DNA from: Pseudomonas zanjanensis
Lineage (GTDB): Bacteria; Pseudomonadota; Gammaproteobacteria; Pseudomonadales; Pseudomonadaceae
Assembly (NCBI RefSeq): GCF_014268745.2
Contig: NZ_JABWRB020000002.1
Span: 682,001 to 746,000, forward strand
Direction of reading: 5' to 3'
Length of the DNA stretch: 64,000 bases
In this document: one piece after another, positions 55,811-64,000 of the stretch
Numbering within the stretch: position 1 is the first letter of the stretch
Layout: each line of letters starts with the position of its first letter
Notes under the pieces: generated by a model
Database searches by the model: none
What the model was told of the DNA's origin: nothing
What the model saw: only the letters and a program-made list of their open reading frames with translations
Made by a program: the position numbers and the translations under genes

Positions 55811-57708
55811 AGCGGCTCGGCAGGTGAAGGGTTCACCAACGGTAGGTTGAGGACAAACGTGGTGCCACGCTCGAGCGGGTACTCGACGCCCAGGTGCCCA
55901 CCCGCGGCGGCGGCCAGGCTCGCCGAGAGCGTCAGGCCCAGGCCCAGGCCTTGTTCGCCAGGCTTGGTGGTGAAGAACGGTTCGAACAAATGCTTGCGGG
56001 CCTCAGGATCGATGCCGTGGCCATTGTCGCGCACCCGCAAGCGATATTTACCGTCGGCGGCCTGGCCTTCGAGCCACAGTTTCGGCTCGGGTTGCGTCTG
56101 CATGGCGTCCAGGGCATTGCCGATCAGGTTCACCAGGATCTGTTCCAGGCGGGTCTGGTCGATTTGCAATTGGACGTCATCGAAACCGCTGTGGATCTGG
56201 ATGTCGAGGTTTTCCAGGCGTCCGCCCAGCAGTTGCAAGGCGGCTTCGACGGCTTTGCCCAGGCTCGCTCGGCCCTGGTCATCGCCGCGGCGGGCAAAGG
56301 CGCGCAGGCTGGCGGTGATCCGGCCCATGCGGTCGATCAATTCGTTGATGGTATTGAGGTTGGTGCTGGCGATGTCCAGTTGGCCGCGCTCAAGGAAGCG
56401 TACGGTGTTGCCGGACAAGGTGCGCAACGCCGCCAGCGGCTGGTTGAGTTCATGGGCAATACTGGTGGACATCTGGCCGATGGCCGCCAGTTTTCCGGCC
56501 TGGACCAGTTCGTCCTGGGCCCGGCGCAAGGTCTCTTCGGCCTGGCGTCGCTCGCGGATCTGGCCCTTGAGTCGTTCGTTGCTGGCACGCAGGTCGGTGG
56601 TGCGTTCGGTAATCCGACGCTCGAGCTGGTTGTTGGCTTCCTGCAACGCTTCCCGGGCCGCGAGACGGGTGGCAATGACCTTGCGCCGTTCGTTCCAGGC
56701 GATCAGCAGGAACGCCACCAGGGCGAAGGCCACGGCCACCAGGATGCCTTGGTTGATCGCCTGGCGACGCAGGTCTTCAAGGGGCGTCAGCAGGGTGAAA
56801 TTCCACGGGGTATCGCTCAAGGGCCGGGTTTGCGACAAATAGCTGATGGCGCGCTCGTCGGACACCAGTTGGGTGTTGGCCGGGAAGGTCAGCTTCTCCA
56901 TGCCTTCGGCCAGGCGCTCCCGGGCCAGGGGCACCAGCTCGTTCAAAGGGAACCAATAATATTGCAGGCTGCGGGCCAGGCGTTCCTTGGTCTCGTCGCT
57001 CAGGGGGCGCACCGACTTGAGCCGTCGCGCCGAGTCGCTGGACAGGATGATGATGCCGTTTTCATCACTGACGAACGCCTCCAGCCGCGCCCGCTGCCAG
57101 CGCTCCTCCATGGCTTCGAGGCGCACCTTGACCACGGCGACGCCGATGATCTTGCCCTGTTGTTCCAGGCCATGGGCGAGATAGTAACCGGGCTCGCCAT
57201 TGGTGCTGCCGATGCCATAGAACCGTCCCGGCTGGCCGCGCACGGCGTTCTGGAAGTAGGCGCGGAAGGACAGGTCTTCGCCCAGGTAACTGTCGACATC
57301 ACGCCAGTTGCTGGTGGCCATCACCCGGCCGGTGGTGTCCATCACGTAGATGGCCCGGCTGCGACTGCGGCGGTTCAGGCCTTCGAGGTATTCGTTGACG
57401 GTCTTGCGATGCTCGGGCGTCGGGTCGTCCAGCAGTTGCGAGACGCTCGACTCAAGCTCCAACAGGCTGGGCAGGTAGGTGTACTTGCTGATCTCGCTCT
57501 CGACCGCACGGGCGTGCAGTTCCAACTGGCGCTCACCATTCTCGGCGAGGCCGCGTACGCCGTAGTGCTCACTGATCCAGAAGCCGAGGTAACCCAGGCC
57601 GATCATCAACGCAATGACCAGCGGCGGCAGGAACAGATGGCGGATCAGGCGGGGTTTCACGGCGAGTGATGGCGGCGCGGCGCGATAAAGGGTGGGGTCG
57701 CATTTCAT
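55807..57708 (-). CDS. aauS: Sensor histidine kinase AauS (DctB-like)
   Basis: 633 residues from the ATG at 57708. TM1 at ~23-45 (HLFLPPLVIALMIGLGYLGF), a double-Cache-type periplasmic sensor to ~300, TM2 at ~305-328, and a cytoplasmic coiled coil. The H box is TSIAHELNQPLAALRTL and the HATPase lobe has NLIGNALDAMQ, VRDNGHGI and GEQGLGLGLTLS. It resembles the dicarboxylate sensor DctB. It senses glutamate/aspartate or relatives in the periplasm and phosphorylates AauR, whose gene it overlaps. Confidence 0.88.
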
Positions 57709-57763
57709 CACAGAAGCCTTGGGTCAACCAGTGTGGCGGCGGTCGTCCTTCGAACGCGGTCCT

Positions 57764-57892
57764 GTGGCGAGGGAGCTTGCTCCCGCTCGGCTGCGAAGCA
57801 GTCGCAAAACGGTTCATGCGGTATGCCAGAAACATTGCATTTGCCGGTTTGGGGTCGCTGTGCGACCCAGCGGGAGCAAGCTCCCTCGCCAC
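57764..57892. repeat. REPIN, type A
   Basis: Arms GTGGCGAGGGAGCTTGCTCC and GGAGCAAGCTCCCTCGCCAC between aatP and aauS. Confidence 0.9.
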
Positions 57893-57922
57893 AAGGACAA
57901 GCGCGCCTAAAGGAGGCGACGC

Positions 57923-58657
57923 TTAGTGCTGCAGGATTTTCTCAAGGAAATGCTGCGCACGTTCGGAGCGGGCGCTGATGTCGCCGAAGAACTCTTCTTT
58001 CGGGCAGTCTTCGATGATCTGGCCCTGGTCCATGAAGATCACCCGGTTCGCCACTTTGCGGGCGAAGCCCATTTCGTGGGTCACGCACATCATGGTCATG
58101 CCTTCGTGGGCCAGTTGCACCATCACGTCGAGCACTTCGTTGACCATTTCCGGGTCAAGGGCCGAGGTCGGTTCGTCGAACAGCATCACCACCGGGTCCA
58201 TCGCCAGCGCACGGGCAATCGCCACGCGCTGCTGCTGGCCGCCGGAGAGCTGGCCCGGGTGCTTGTGGGCGTGGGCCGAGAGACCCACGCGCTCAAGCAA
58301 TTGCAGGCCTTTCTTGGTGGCTTCTTCCTTGCTGCGGCCCAGCACCTTGATCTGCGCGATGGTCAGGTTCTCGGTGATGGTCAGGTGCGGGAACAGTTCG
58401 AAATGCTGGAACACCATGCCCACCCGCGAACGCAGTTTCGGCAGGTTGGTCTTCGGGTCGGCGATGGACGTGCCATCGACCACGATGTCGCCCTTCTGGA
58501 ACGGCTCCAGGGCGTTCACGCACTTGATCAGCGTGGACTTGCCCGAACCCGACGGCCCGCACACCACCACAACCTCACCCTTGCTGACCTCGGTGCTGCA
58601 ATTGGTCAGTACCTGGAAGTCCCCATACCACTTGTTGATGTTCTTGATAGAGATCAT
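57923..58657 (-). CDS. aatP: Glutamate/aspartate ABC transporter ATP-binding protein AatP
   Basis: 244 residues. Walker A GPSGSGKSTL, signature LSGGQQQRVAIARALA, Walker B VVMLFDEPTSALDPE and the H-loop VTHEMGFAR make a complete ABC ATPase of the polar amino acid group. It powers uptake through AatQ/AatM. Its ATG overlaps the aatM stop by four bases. Confidence 0.96.
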   Translation of the reverse strand: MISIKNINKWYGDFQVLTNCSTEVSKGEVVVVCGPSGSGKSTLIKCVNALEPFQKGDIVVDGTSIADPKTNLPKLRSRVGMVFQHFELFPHLTITENLTIAQIKVLGRSKEEATKKGLQLLERVGLSAHAHKHPGQLSGGQQQRVAIARALAMDPVVMLFDEPTSALDPEMVNEVLDVMVQLAHEGMTMMCVTHEMGFARKVANRVIFMDQGQIIEDCPKEEFFGDISARSERAQHFLEKILQH

Positions 58658-59325
58658 ACGGCGAACCTTTTTTGCAGACGCTTGACCAGCAGCGAGGCGG
58701 CAAAGCTGATTGTGAAGTACACGAGACCTGCGATGATCAGGAACTCATTGGAGCGGCCGATGATGTCGCCATTGGCCCGCGAAGCATTGAGGAAGTCCAC
58801 CAGGCCGACCGTGTAGACCAGCGAGGTGTCCTGAAACAGGATGATGCTCTGTTGCAGCAACAGCGGGGTCATCTTGCGAAACGCCTGGGGCAGGATGATC
58901 AGGCGCATGACCTGGCCATAGTTCATGCCCAGTGCCTGTGCCGCGCCCATCTGGCCCTTGGGGATCGACTGCACGCCGGCCCGCACGATTTCGCAGAAGT
59001 ACGCCGCCTCGAACATCATGAACGCCACGACGCAGGAGCCGAACGCACCGATCGGCGTGTCTTCGCCGGTGATCCAGCGCAGCACGAACGGCACCGCCAG
59101 GTAGAACCAGGTGATGACCAGCAGCAGCGGGATCGAGCGGAAATAGTTGACGTAGGCGCCAGCGATATTGGAGACCAGCTTGTTGTGGGACAGGCGCATC
59201 AGCGCAAGGATCGTCCCCAGGATGATCCCGCCGACGACACCCAGGGCCATCAGCTTGAGGGTCATCACCATGCCGTTCCACAAGCCGGGAATGGCCGGGA
59301 TGATGCCAGTGAAGTCGAATTCCAT
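58654..59325 (-). CDS. aatM: Glutamate/aspartate ABC transporter permease AatM
   Basis: 223 residues. Five predicted helices and the ATPase-contact EAA loop (AGVQSIPKGQMGAAQALGMNYGQVMRLIILPQA). Pairs with AatQ. Overlaps aatQ by one base (TAATG-type junction) and aatP by four. Confidence 0.94.
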   Translation of the reverse strand: MEFDFTGIIPAIPGLWNGMVMTLKLMALGVVGGIILGTILALMRLSHNKLVSNIAGAYVNYFRSIPLLLVITWFYLAVPFVLRWITGEDTPIGAFGSCVVAFMMFEAAYFCEIVRAGVQSIPKGQMGAAQALGMNYGQVMRLIILPQAFRKMTPLLLQQSIILFQDTSLVYTVGLVDFLNASRANGDIIGRSNEFLIIAGLVYFTISFAASLLVKRLQKRFAV

Positions 59326-60071
59326 TATTTACCCCCCACGGAGATCAGGCCGGGCACCGCGACTTTCTTCTCGACCATGCGCATGAGCAGCATCAGGCTC
59401 ATGTTCAGGGTGAAGTAGATCAGCGTCGCCAGGGTAAAGGCTTCGAACAGGTTGGCCGAGAACTCGGCGGTCTGCTTGGTCTGCGCGAGCAGTTCCATCA
59501 AGCCGATCAGCGAGGCCACGGAGGAGTTCTTGAAGACGTTGAGGAATTCCGAGGTCAGCGGCGGAATGATGATCCGGTAGGCCTGGGGCAGCAGCACGTT
59601 CCAGTAGATCTGCGGCAGCTTGAAGCCCATGGCGCGGGCGGCGGATTCCTGGCCGCGCGGCAGCGCCTGGATGCCGGTGCGTACCTGTTCGCAGACCCGC
59701 GCGGCGGTGAACAGGCCCAGGCACACGACGACGCTCAGGTAGGCCGAGGTGGTCGGGTTCAGGTCCTGCTTGTACCACTCCTGCATATCGGCGGGCAGCA
59801 GGTCCGGCACCAGGAAGTACCAGATGAACAGCTGAACCAGCAGGGGCACGTTACGGAAAAGCTCTACGTAGCACGTGGCGATGCCCGACACCAGCCGGTT
59901 CGGCACGGTGCGCATCACACCCAGGATCGAGCCCAGCAGCAGGGCGATGATCCAGGCGACGACGGCGATGGCGATGGTCCAGCCCAGGCCGGCCACGTAC
60001 CAGTCGAGATAAATCTCGCTGCCCACGCCGGTGGACTTGAAGAACACGCCCCAGTCCCAGTTGTAATTCAT
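59325..60071 (-). CDS. aatQ: Glutamate/aspartate ABC transporter permease AatQ
   Basis: 248 residues. N-terminus MNYNWDWGVFFKSTGVGSEI as in GltJ-type permeases, five predicted helices, and the EAA loop in TGIQALPRGQESAARAMGFK. It forms the membrane pore with AatM. The 190-base gap before it separates the binding-protein gene and holds a hairpin. Confidence 0.94.
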   Translation of the reverse strand: MNYNWDWGVFFKSTGVGSEIYLDWYVAGLGWTIAIAVVAWIIALLLGSILGVMRTVPNRLVSGIATCYVELFRNVPLLVQLFIWYFLVPDLLPADMQEWYKQDLNPTTSAYLSVVVCLGLFTAARVCEQVRTGIQALPRGQESAARAMGFKLPQIYWNVLLPQAYRIIIPPLTSEFLNVFKNSSVASLIGLMELLAQTKQTAEFSANLFEAFTLATLIYFTLNMSLMLLMRMVEKKVAVPGLISVGGK

Positions 60072-60217
60072 TAGGGTCTCCCCTCAGATCGTTCGATATA
60101 CAAATGCCCGCCTGGGGAAGCTCCGTTCCCGCCCGGCTTGGAGGCCAGGCACACGCGATCGGCTCGACAGCCACCGGTTCGAGTGTTTCCAGATTTGCCA
60201 GCAGGGAGTGACCATCC

Positions 60218-60242
60218 CCTGAAGGAGCGGGGCCCCTTCAGG
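60218..60242 (-). promoter_or_regulatory. Stem-loop between aatJ and aatQ
   Basis: CCTGAAGG (60218-60225) and CCTTCAGG (60235-60242) pair around a G/C-rich loop. No T-run follows on the minus strand. Such hairpins often stabilise the binding-protein mRNA relative to the permease part. Confidence 0.6.
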
Positions 60243-60261
60243 AGATAAGGTTAGTCAGAAA

Positions 60262-61176
60262 TCAGGATTTCTTGTCGTCAGCCGCTTTATCGGTCGGCGT
60301 GGCGATCAGTGCCTTGAGTTCGTCGCTCATCGGGAAGTTGAGATTCAGGCCTTTTGGCGGGATCGGTTGCATGAACCATTTTTCGTAGATCTTGTTGATC
60401 TCGCCCGAAGCGTAGGTGGCCTTGATGGCGTCATCGACAACCTTTTTGAACGGCTCGTCGCCCTTGCGCATCATGCAGCCGTAGATTTCGTAGGACTGTG
60501 GGGTGCCGGTGACGGCCCAGTCATCGGCCTTCTTGGCCTTGGCGGCTTCGCCAGCCAGCAGGGCGTCGTCCATCATGAACGCGACGGCACGACCCGATTC
60601 CAGCATCTGGAAGGATTCGCCGTGGTCCTTGGCGGAGATGACGTTCATGCCCATCTGCTTGTCGGCGTTCATGGCCTTGAGGATGCGCTCGGACGTGGTG
60701 CCGGCGGTGGTCACGACGTTCTTGCCCTTGAGGTCGTCGAAATCCTTGTACTTGGAGTCTTTCTTGGACAGCAGCTTGGTGCCGATCTCGAAGATGCCAA
60801 CGGAGAAGGCGACTTGTTGCTGGCGCTCGACGTTGTTGGTGGTGGAGCCGCACTCCAGGTCCACGGTGCCGTTCTGCACCAGCGGGATACGAGTTTGCGA
60901 GGTGACCAGGTTGTACTTGACCTGCAGGTTCGGTACGTCGAGCTCTTTCTTCAGGGCTTCGACAACTTTCAGCTGGATGTCATGGGAGTAGCCGACCGGC
61001 TTGCCGGAAGCGTCTGCGATGTAGGAGAACGGAATGGAAGCGTCGCGATGCCCAAGCGTAACGACGCCGGACTCTTTGATCTTTTTCAGTGTGCCGGTCA
61101 GTTCGGCTGCGAAAACCGGCGTGCTGATCAGAGCGGCAGCAATGGCTGCGCCCAGGAGATGGGGAACGATACGCAT
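60262..61176 (-). CDS. aatJ: Glutamate/aspartate-binding periplasmic protein AatJ
   Basis: 304 residues from the ATG at 61176; signal peptide ~1-24 (LLGAAIAAALISTPVFA). SBP_bac_3 fold with GVVTLGHRDASIPFSYIADASG, GTVDLECGSTTNN and DDALLAGEAAKAKK, as in GltI-type proteins. It delivers acidic amino acids to AatQMP. A sigma54 promoter lies about 120 bases upstream with two AauR-type palindromes. Confidence 0.95.
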   Translation of the reverse strand: MRIVPHLLGAAIAAALISTPVFAAELTGTLKKIKESGVVTLGHRDASIPFSYIADASGKPVGYSHDIQLKVVEALKKELDVPNLQVKYNLVTSQTRIPLVQNGTVDLECGSTTNNVERQQQVAFSVGIFEIGTKLLSKKDSKYKDFDDLKGKNVVTTAGTTSERILKAMNADKQMGMNVISAKDHGESFQMLESGRAVAFMMDDALLAGEAAKAKKADDWAVTGTPQSYEIYGCMMRKGDEPFKKVVDDAIKATYASGEINKIYEKWFMQPIPPKGLNLNFPMSDELKALIATPTDKAADDKKS

Positions 61177-61294
61177 CGATGTTTCCTCGACATTGTTTTT
61201 TTTATTTCGGCCGGTTCGTCGGCCCTGAGTACTTCGAAATGCCTGGCAGCTCCTGGTGTGTTGGCGTACAGGCATTCGTCTCGAGGAGTGTAGA

Positions 61295-61309
61295 GCATGA
61301 GTCGTGCCA
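61295..61309 (-). promoter_or_regulatory. Sigma54 promoter of aatJQMP
   Basis: Minus strand reads TGGCACG-ACTC-ATGC, GG-N10-GC with an exact -24 box. The activator sites lie about 80-135 bases upstream. Confidence 0.9.
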
Positions 61310-61386
61310 GGCCAGTCGTTTCTGGATAACTACTTGTTTTTTAAGATAATTAATGTTTTGTTTCAGGTTTTGTGCGGCCTGGTTTA

Positions 61387-61400
61387 TCCGGTTAGCCGAA
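61387..61400. promoter_or_regulatory. AauR-type operator, site A
   Basis: TCCGG-TTAG-CCGAA, one mismatch from the TTCGG-N4-CCGAA palindrome that I recall for AauR. Confidence 0.7.
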
Positions 61401-61417
61401 CCGATCGATAGGTCTTG

Positions 61418-61431
61418 TTCGGAAAACCGAA
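61418..61431. promoter_or_regulatory. AauR-type operator, site B
   Basis: TTCGG-AAAA-CCGAA, a perfect palindrome, 31 bases (about three helical turns) from site A. Confidence 0.8.
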
Positions 61432-61455
61432 TGCCTTGCGCCTTCACACAATCCC

Positions 61456-61544
61456 TGTGGGAGCGGGCTTGCTCGCGAAGACGGTCTACCTGAACCGATG
61501 ATGTTGAAAGTGCCGCCGTCTTCGCGAGCAAGCCCGCTCCCACA
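61456..61544. repeat. REPIN, type B, TGTGGGAG ends outward
   Basis: Arms TGTGGGAGCGGGCTTGCTCG and CGAGCAAGCCCGCTCCCACA, the same arrangement as the copies around gcv. Confidence 0.9.
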
Positions 61545-61572
61545 GGGTTCTGTGGTGGGCTCCAGATAGCGA

Positions 61573-61602
61573 AAAGCCCCTGAATCGCGGGATTCAGGGG
61601 CT
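61573..61602 (-). terminator. Rho-independent terminator of glpD
   Basis: AGCCCCTGAATC and GATTCAGGGGCT (12-bp stem, CGCG-type loop). The minus strand then has TTTT. Confidence 0.9.
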
Positions 61603-61624
61603 CTTCGGTTTAGCCGGGTATCGC

Positions 61625-63163
61625 TCAGGCCGCTTCGATCTTGCGGCGATTGTGCTCGACCTTATCCAAGTACTGCTGCAGCTTCTGTTGCTCGGCGGGG
61701 GTGGTGAACAAACCCAGCTTGCTGCGGCGCCAGAGGATATCCTGGGCATCGACGGCCCACTCGTCGCTGCACAGATAATCGATTTCGCGGGTGTAGAGGC
61801 CGGCACCGATGTGCTCGCCCAGATCGCCGAGGTCGTGCACGCCTTCGAGCATGCGCCAGGTACGGCTGCCATAGGTGGTGGCCCAGCGCCGGGCGATGTC
61901 GGTTGGCAGCCAGTCGAATTTGTCCCGCAGCGCCGAGCACAGTGCTTGCGGGGTGGTCATGTTTTCCCCGCCGGGGAGGGCTTCCACGGCGGTCCAGCTT
62001 CCGCGCATCTGTGTGAAGTAGGGGGCCAGTTGCGCCATGGCTGATTCGGCCAGTTTGCGATAGGTGGTCAGCTTGCCGCCAAACACCGACAGCAATGGGG
62101 CCTCTTGACCGCCGCCCGACAGCGCCAGGGTGTAGTCCCGTGTCACGGCCGATGGGTTGTCGGATTCGTCATTGCACAGCGGACGTACACCGGAGTAGCT
62201 GTGCAGGATATCGTCGCGGCTGATCTGCTTCTTGAAGTGAGCATTGACCACTTTCAACAGATAATCGGTTTCGCCTTCGGTAATCGCCACTTTGGCCGGA
62301 TCGCCGGTGTATTCGCGATCCGTCGTACCGATCAAGGTGAACTGATTCAGGTACGGAATGGTGAACACGATGCGCTGATCTTCGTTTTGCAGAATGTGCG
62401 CATGCTCGCCTTCGTAGAGTTTCGGCACGATCAGGTGACTGCCCTGGATCAGGCGGATGCCATAGGGCGATTCCAGCTTCAGGTCATCGCGAATGAACTT
62501 GGCCACCCACGGGCCCGCAGCGTTGACCAGCGCCTTGGCGTGGATCGAAAACAGGCTGCCGTCGGCACGTTCCAGGTGCAAGTGCCACAGACCTTTGCTT
62601 CGACGGGCATTCACGCAACGGGTGCGGGTGTGGACATGCGCGCCTTTCTCCCGGGCGGCCATGGCATTGAGCACCACCAGCCGCGCGTCGTCGACCCAAC
62701 AGTCGGAGTATTCGAAGCCTTTGGTGATCTCGCTTTTCAGTGCGCTGTCGGCCCCGAACTTCAGGCTTCTGGAGCCGGCGAGTTGCTCGCGTTTGCCCAG
62801 GTGATCGTAGAGGAACAGGCCGGCGCGAATCATCCAGGCCGGGCGCAGGTGCGGGCGGTGGGGCAGCACGAAGCGCATTTGCTTGACGATGTGCGGGGCC
62901 TTGGTCAGCAGCACTTCACGCTCGGCCAAGGCTTCGCGTACGAGGCGGAATTCATAATGTTCAAGGTAGCGCAGGCCGCCGTGGATCAGCTTGCTGCTCG
63001 CCGACGAGGTATGGCTGGCCAGATCGTCCTTTTCGCAAAGGAACACCGAAAGACCGCGACCGGCAGCGTCCGTGGCAATCCCCACGCCATTGATACCGCC
63101 ACCAATGACGGCGACGTCATAGATCTCGGCGAGAGGGGGCGTAGGCAAGGTAGAAGTGGGCAT
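61625..63163 (-). CDS. glpD: Glycerol-3-phosphate dehydrogenase (aerobic)
   Basis: 512 residues. FAD Rossmann loop DVAVIGGGINGVGIATDAAGRG, then LIHGGLRYLEHYEFRLVREAL, the GlpD signature. Catalytic-region motifs TDREYTGDP and SGVRPLCNDE follow. It oxidises glycerol-3-phosphate to DHAP at the inner membrane and passes electrons to quinone. Two GlpR-type operators abut the region just upstream. Confidence 0.97.
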   Translation of the reverse strand: MPTSTLPTPPLAEIYDVAVIGGGINGVGIATDAAGRGLSVFLCEKDDLASHTSSASSKLIHGGLRYLEHYEFRLVREALAEREVLLTKAPHIVKQMRFVLPHRPHLRPAWMIRAGLFLYDHLGKREQLAGSRSLKFGADSALKSEITKGFEYSDCWVDDARLVVLNAMAAREKGAHVHTRTRCVNARRSKGLWHLHLERADGSLFSIHAKALVNAAGPWVAKFIRDDLKLESPYGIRLIQGSHLIVPKLYEGEHAHILQNEDQRIVFTIPYLNQFTLIGTTDREYTGDPAKVAITEGETDYLLKVVNAHFKKQISRDDILHSYSGVRPLCNDESDNPSAVTRDYTLALSGGGQEAPLLSVFGGKLTTYRKLAESAMAQLAPYFTQMRGSWTAVEALPGGENMTTPQALCSALRDKFDWLPTDIARRWATTYGSRTWRMLEGVHDLGDLGEHIGAGLYTREIDYLCSDEWAVDAQDILWRRSKLGLFTTPAEQQKLQQYLDKVEHNRRKIEAA

Positions 63164-63188
63164 CGGCTGGCCTCGGGCTCTTTTTCAC

Positions 63189-63208
63189 AATATTTGAATT
63201 CGAACATA
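63189..63208. promoter_or_regulatory. GlpR-type operator 1 (glpD promoter)
   Basis: Minus strand TATGTTCGAATTCAAATATT. Compared with the E. coli-type GlpR consensus WATGTTCG-W4-CGAACATW it has two mismatches. It lies 26-45 bases upstream of glpD. Confidence 0.75.
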
Positions 63209-63228
63209 AATGTTCATTTGCGAAAATA
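63209..63228. promoter_or_regulatory. GlpR-type operator 2 (glpD promoter)
   Basis: Minus strand TATTTTCGCAAATGAACATT, three mismatches from the same consensus, directly abutting operator 1. Confidence 0.7.
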
Positions 63229-63334
63229 CTAGCCCATAAGCACAGCCACGACCAGTCGAATTCGATTGAAATTACTGATCGAATGCGGCTGAAAGGAAAA
63301 TTTACGAACAAAAAGAGAATTGTGGAATGCTTCT

Positions 63335-63465
63335 GTGGCGAGGGAGCTTGCTCCCGCTGGATGGCGAAGCCATCCCAAGCAGGCTGGCGTTTTTCTTCAG
63401 GCTAACCGCACCAGGCCGATTTTACGACGGCTACGCCGCCGAGCGGGAGCAAGCTCCCTCGCCAC
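63335..63465. repeat. REPIN, type A
   Basis: Arms GTGGCGAGGGAGCTTGCTCC and GGAGCAAGCTCCCTCGCCAC about 90 bases apart, between glpR and glpD. Confidence 0.9.
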
Positions 63466-63482
63466 AGGGGATCGGGGTGAAG

Positions 63483-64000
63483 TCAGACCACCTCCAGCCG
63501 AATCTTGTGCTGGGTCAATAGTTGCGCCAGGGCCGGCACGGGCTGCTGGTCGGTCACCAGGCAGTCGATCAGGCTGATAGGCCCCAGGCGGACCATGGCG
63601 TTGCGCCCGAATTTGCTGGAGTCCGCCGCCAACAGCACTTGCCGGGCGTTGGCGATGATGGCTTGGGAAACCCGCACTTCCTGGTAGTCGAAGTCCAGCA
63701 GGCTGCCATCTTCATCGATCCCGCTGATGCCCACCAGGGCGAAGTCGACCTTGAACTGATTGATGAAGTCGACGCTGGCCTGGCCCACCACGCCGCCATC
63801 ACGCCGTACGTTACCGCCAGCGACCAGGACTTCGAAATCGTCCTTGGCACTGAGGATCGAAGCCACGTGCAGGTTGTTGGTGATGACCTTCAGATGGTTG
63901 TGATTGAGCAGCGCCCGGGCGATGGATTCGGTGGTGGTGCCGATGTTGATGAACAGCGAGGCGTGATCGGGGATCTGGGCGGCGATGGCTTCGGCGATGC
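63483..64000 (-). CDS. glpR: DeoR-family repressor GlpR, partial (N-terminus outside window)
   Basis: The minus-strand frame is open from the window edge to the stop at 63483, about 172 residues. It is the effector-binding domain of a DeoR-family regulator: ASLFINIGTTTESIARAL, ITNNLHVASIL, GGNVRRDGGVVGQASVDFI and AADSSKFGRNAMVRLG. The helix-turn-helix is off the window. It lies upstream of glpD on the same strand, and GlpR-type operators stand before glpD, so glycerol-3-phosphate-responsive repression is likely. Confidence 0.92.
   Translation of the reverse strand, partial: IAEAIAAQIPDHASLFINIGTTTESIARALLNHNHLKVITNNLHVASILSAKDDFEVLVAGGNVRRDGGVVGQASVDFINQFKVDFALVGISGIDEDGSLLDFDYQEVRVSQAIIANARQVLLAADSSKFGRNAMVRLGPISLIDCLVTDQQPVPALAQLLTQHKIRLEVV

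Larger units (their letters stand above)
61177..61624. other. Gap between glpD and aatJ
   Basis: 448 bases without a gene. From the aatJ side: leader, sigma54 promoter (61295-61309), AauR-type sites (61387-61431), REPIN (61456-61544), and the glpD terminator (61573-61602). Confidence 0.75.
63164..63482. other. glpR-glpD intergenic region
   Basis: 319 bases without a gene: two abutting GlpR operators near glpD, then AT-rich promoter DNA and a REPIN at 63335-63465 next to the end of glpR. Confidence 0.75.

Overview
The window is chromosomal DNA of a fluorescent Pseudomonas (P. fluorescens group). This rests on protein sequence and gene order (argJ-secA block; aspS-yebC-ruvCAB-ybgC-tolQRAB-pal-cpoB-queE-queC-tRNA-Lys; TyrR-like gcv regulation; aat/aau acidic amino acid system; glpD/glpR), on GC-rich coding sequence, and on 19 REP/REPIN hairpins of the kind that fill intergenic spaces in this genus. 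No phage, integrase, transposase, CRISPR array or rRNA was seen. One tRNA (Lys, TTT) is present.

Layout. 0-1.5 kb: end of a two-gene unit, glycosyltransferase plus polysaccharide deacetylase (cut by the edge). 1.8-4 kb: HerA/DUF853-type ATPase and a DciA-like protein. 4.3-10.2 kb: secA, argJ, a glutathione S-transferase and a Nudix/ThiE-like fusion. 10.3-15.5 kb: cobalamin adenosyltransferase, sensor kinase, panE-like reductase, yajQ and an MscS channel. 15.7-20.5 kb: OprD-family porin, HIT protein, SlyX, a membrane-anchored cold-shock protein, a Dps-like protein and a ribbon-helix-helix protein. 20.8-33.4 kb: zinc ribbon protein, aspS, yebC, Holliday-junction ruvCAB, the complete Tol-Pal envelope operon, queuosine genes queE/queC and tRNA-Lys.

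33.5-40.4 kb: a variable segment between tRNA-Lys and nadA, a place where Pseudomonas genomes commonly differ. Here it carries a LysR regulator, a CynX/NimT-type MFS transporter and a copABCD copper-resistance operon with a CopR-like box. 40.8-42.9 kb: nadA, an RDD membrane protein and a cold-shock protein. 43.2-51.1 kb: glycine/serine catabolism (gcvT, L-serine dehydratase, gcvP, gcvH) under a TyrR-like enhancer-binding protein (GcsR). A sigma54 promoter and three 18-bp GcsR-type sites can be read directly upstream of gcvH. 51.3-54.5 kb: LysR, MBL-fold hydrolase, NAD(P)-binding protein and GlpM. 54.5-61.2 kb: the AauRS two-component system and the aatJQMP glutamate/aspartate ABC transporter, with a sigma54 promoter and two AauR-type palindromes. 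61.6-64 kb: glpD with two abutting GlpR operators, and the start-truncated glpR.

I did not find a convincing undescribed multi-gene system. The most useful observations are regulatory and structural: the three complete sigma54 or operator circuits, the REPIN population with two opposite arrangements of one REP sequence, a 17-bp inverted repeat that frames a REPIN beside tRNA-Lys, terminator-like hairpins in the yajQ leader and upstream of the cold-shock gene, and a strong unexplained inverted repeat after gcvT.
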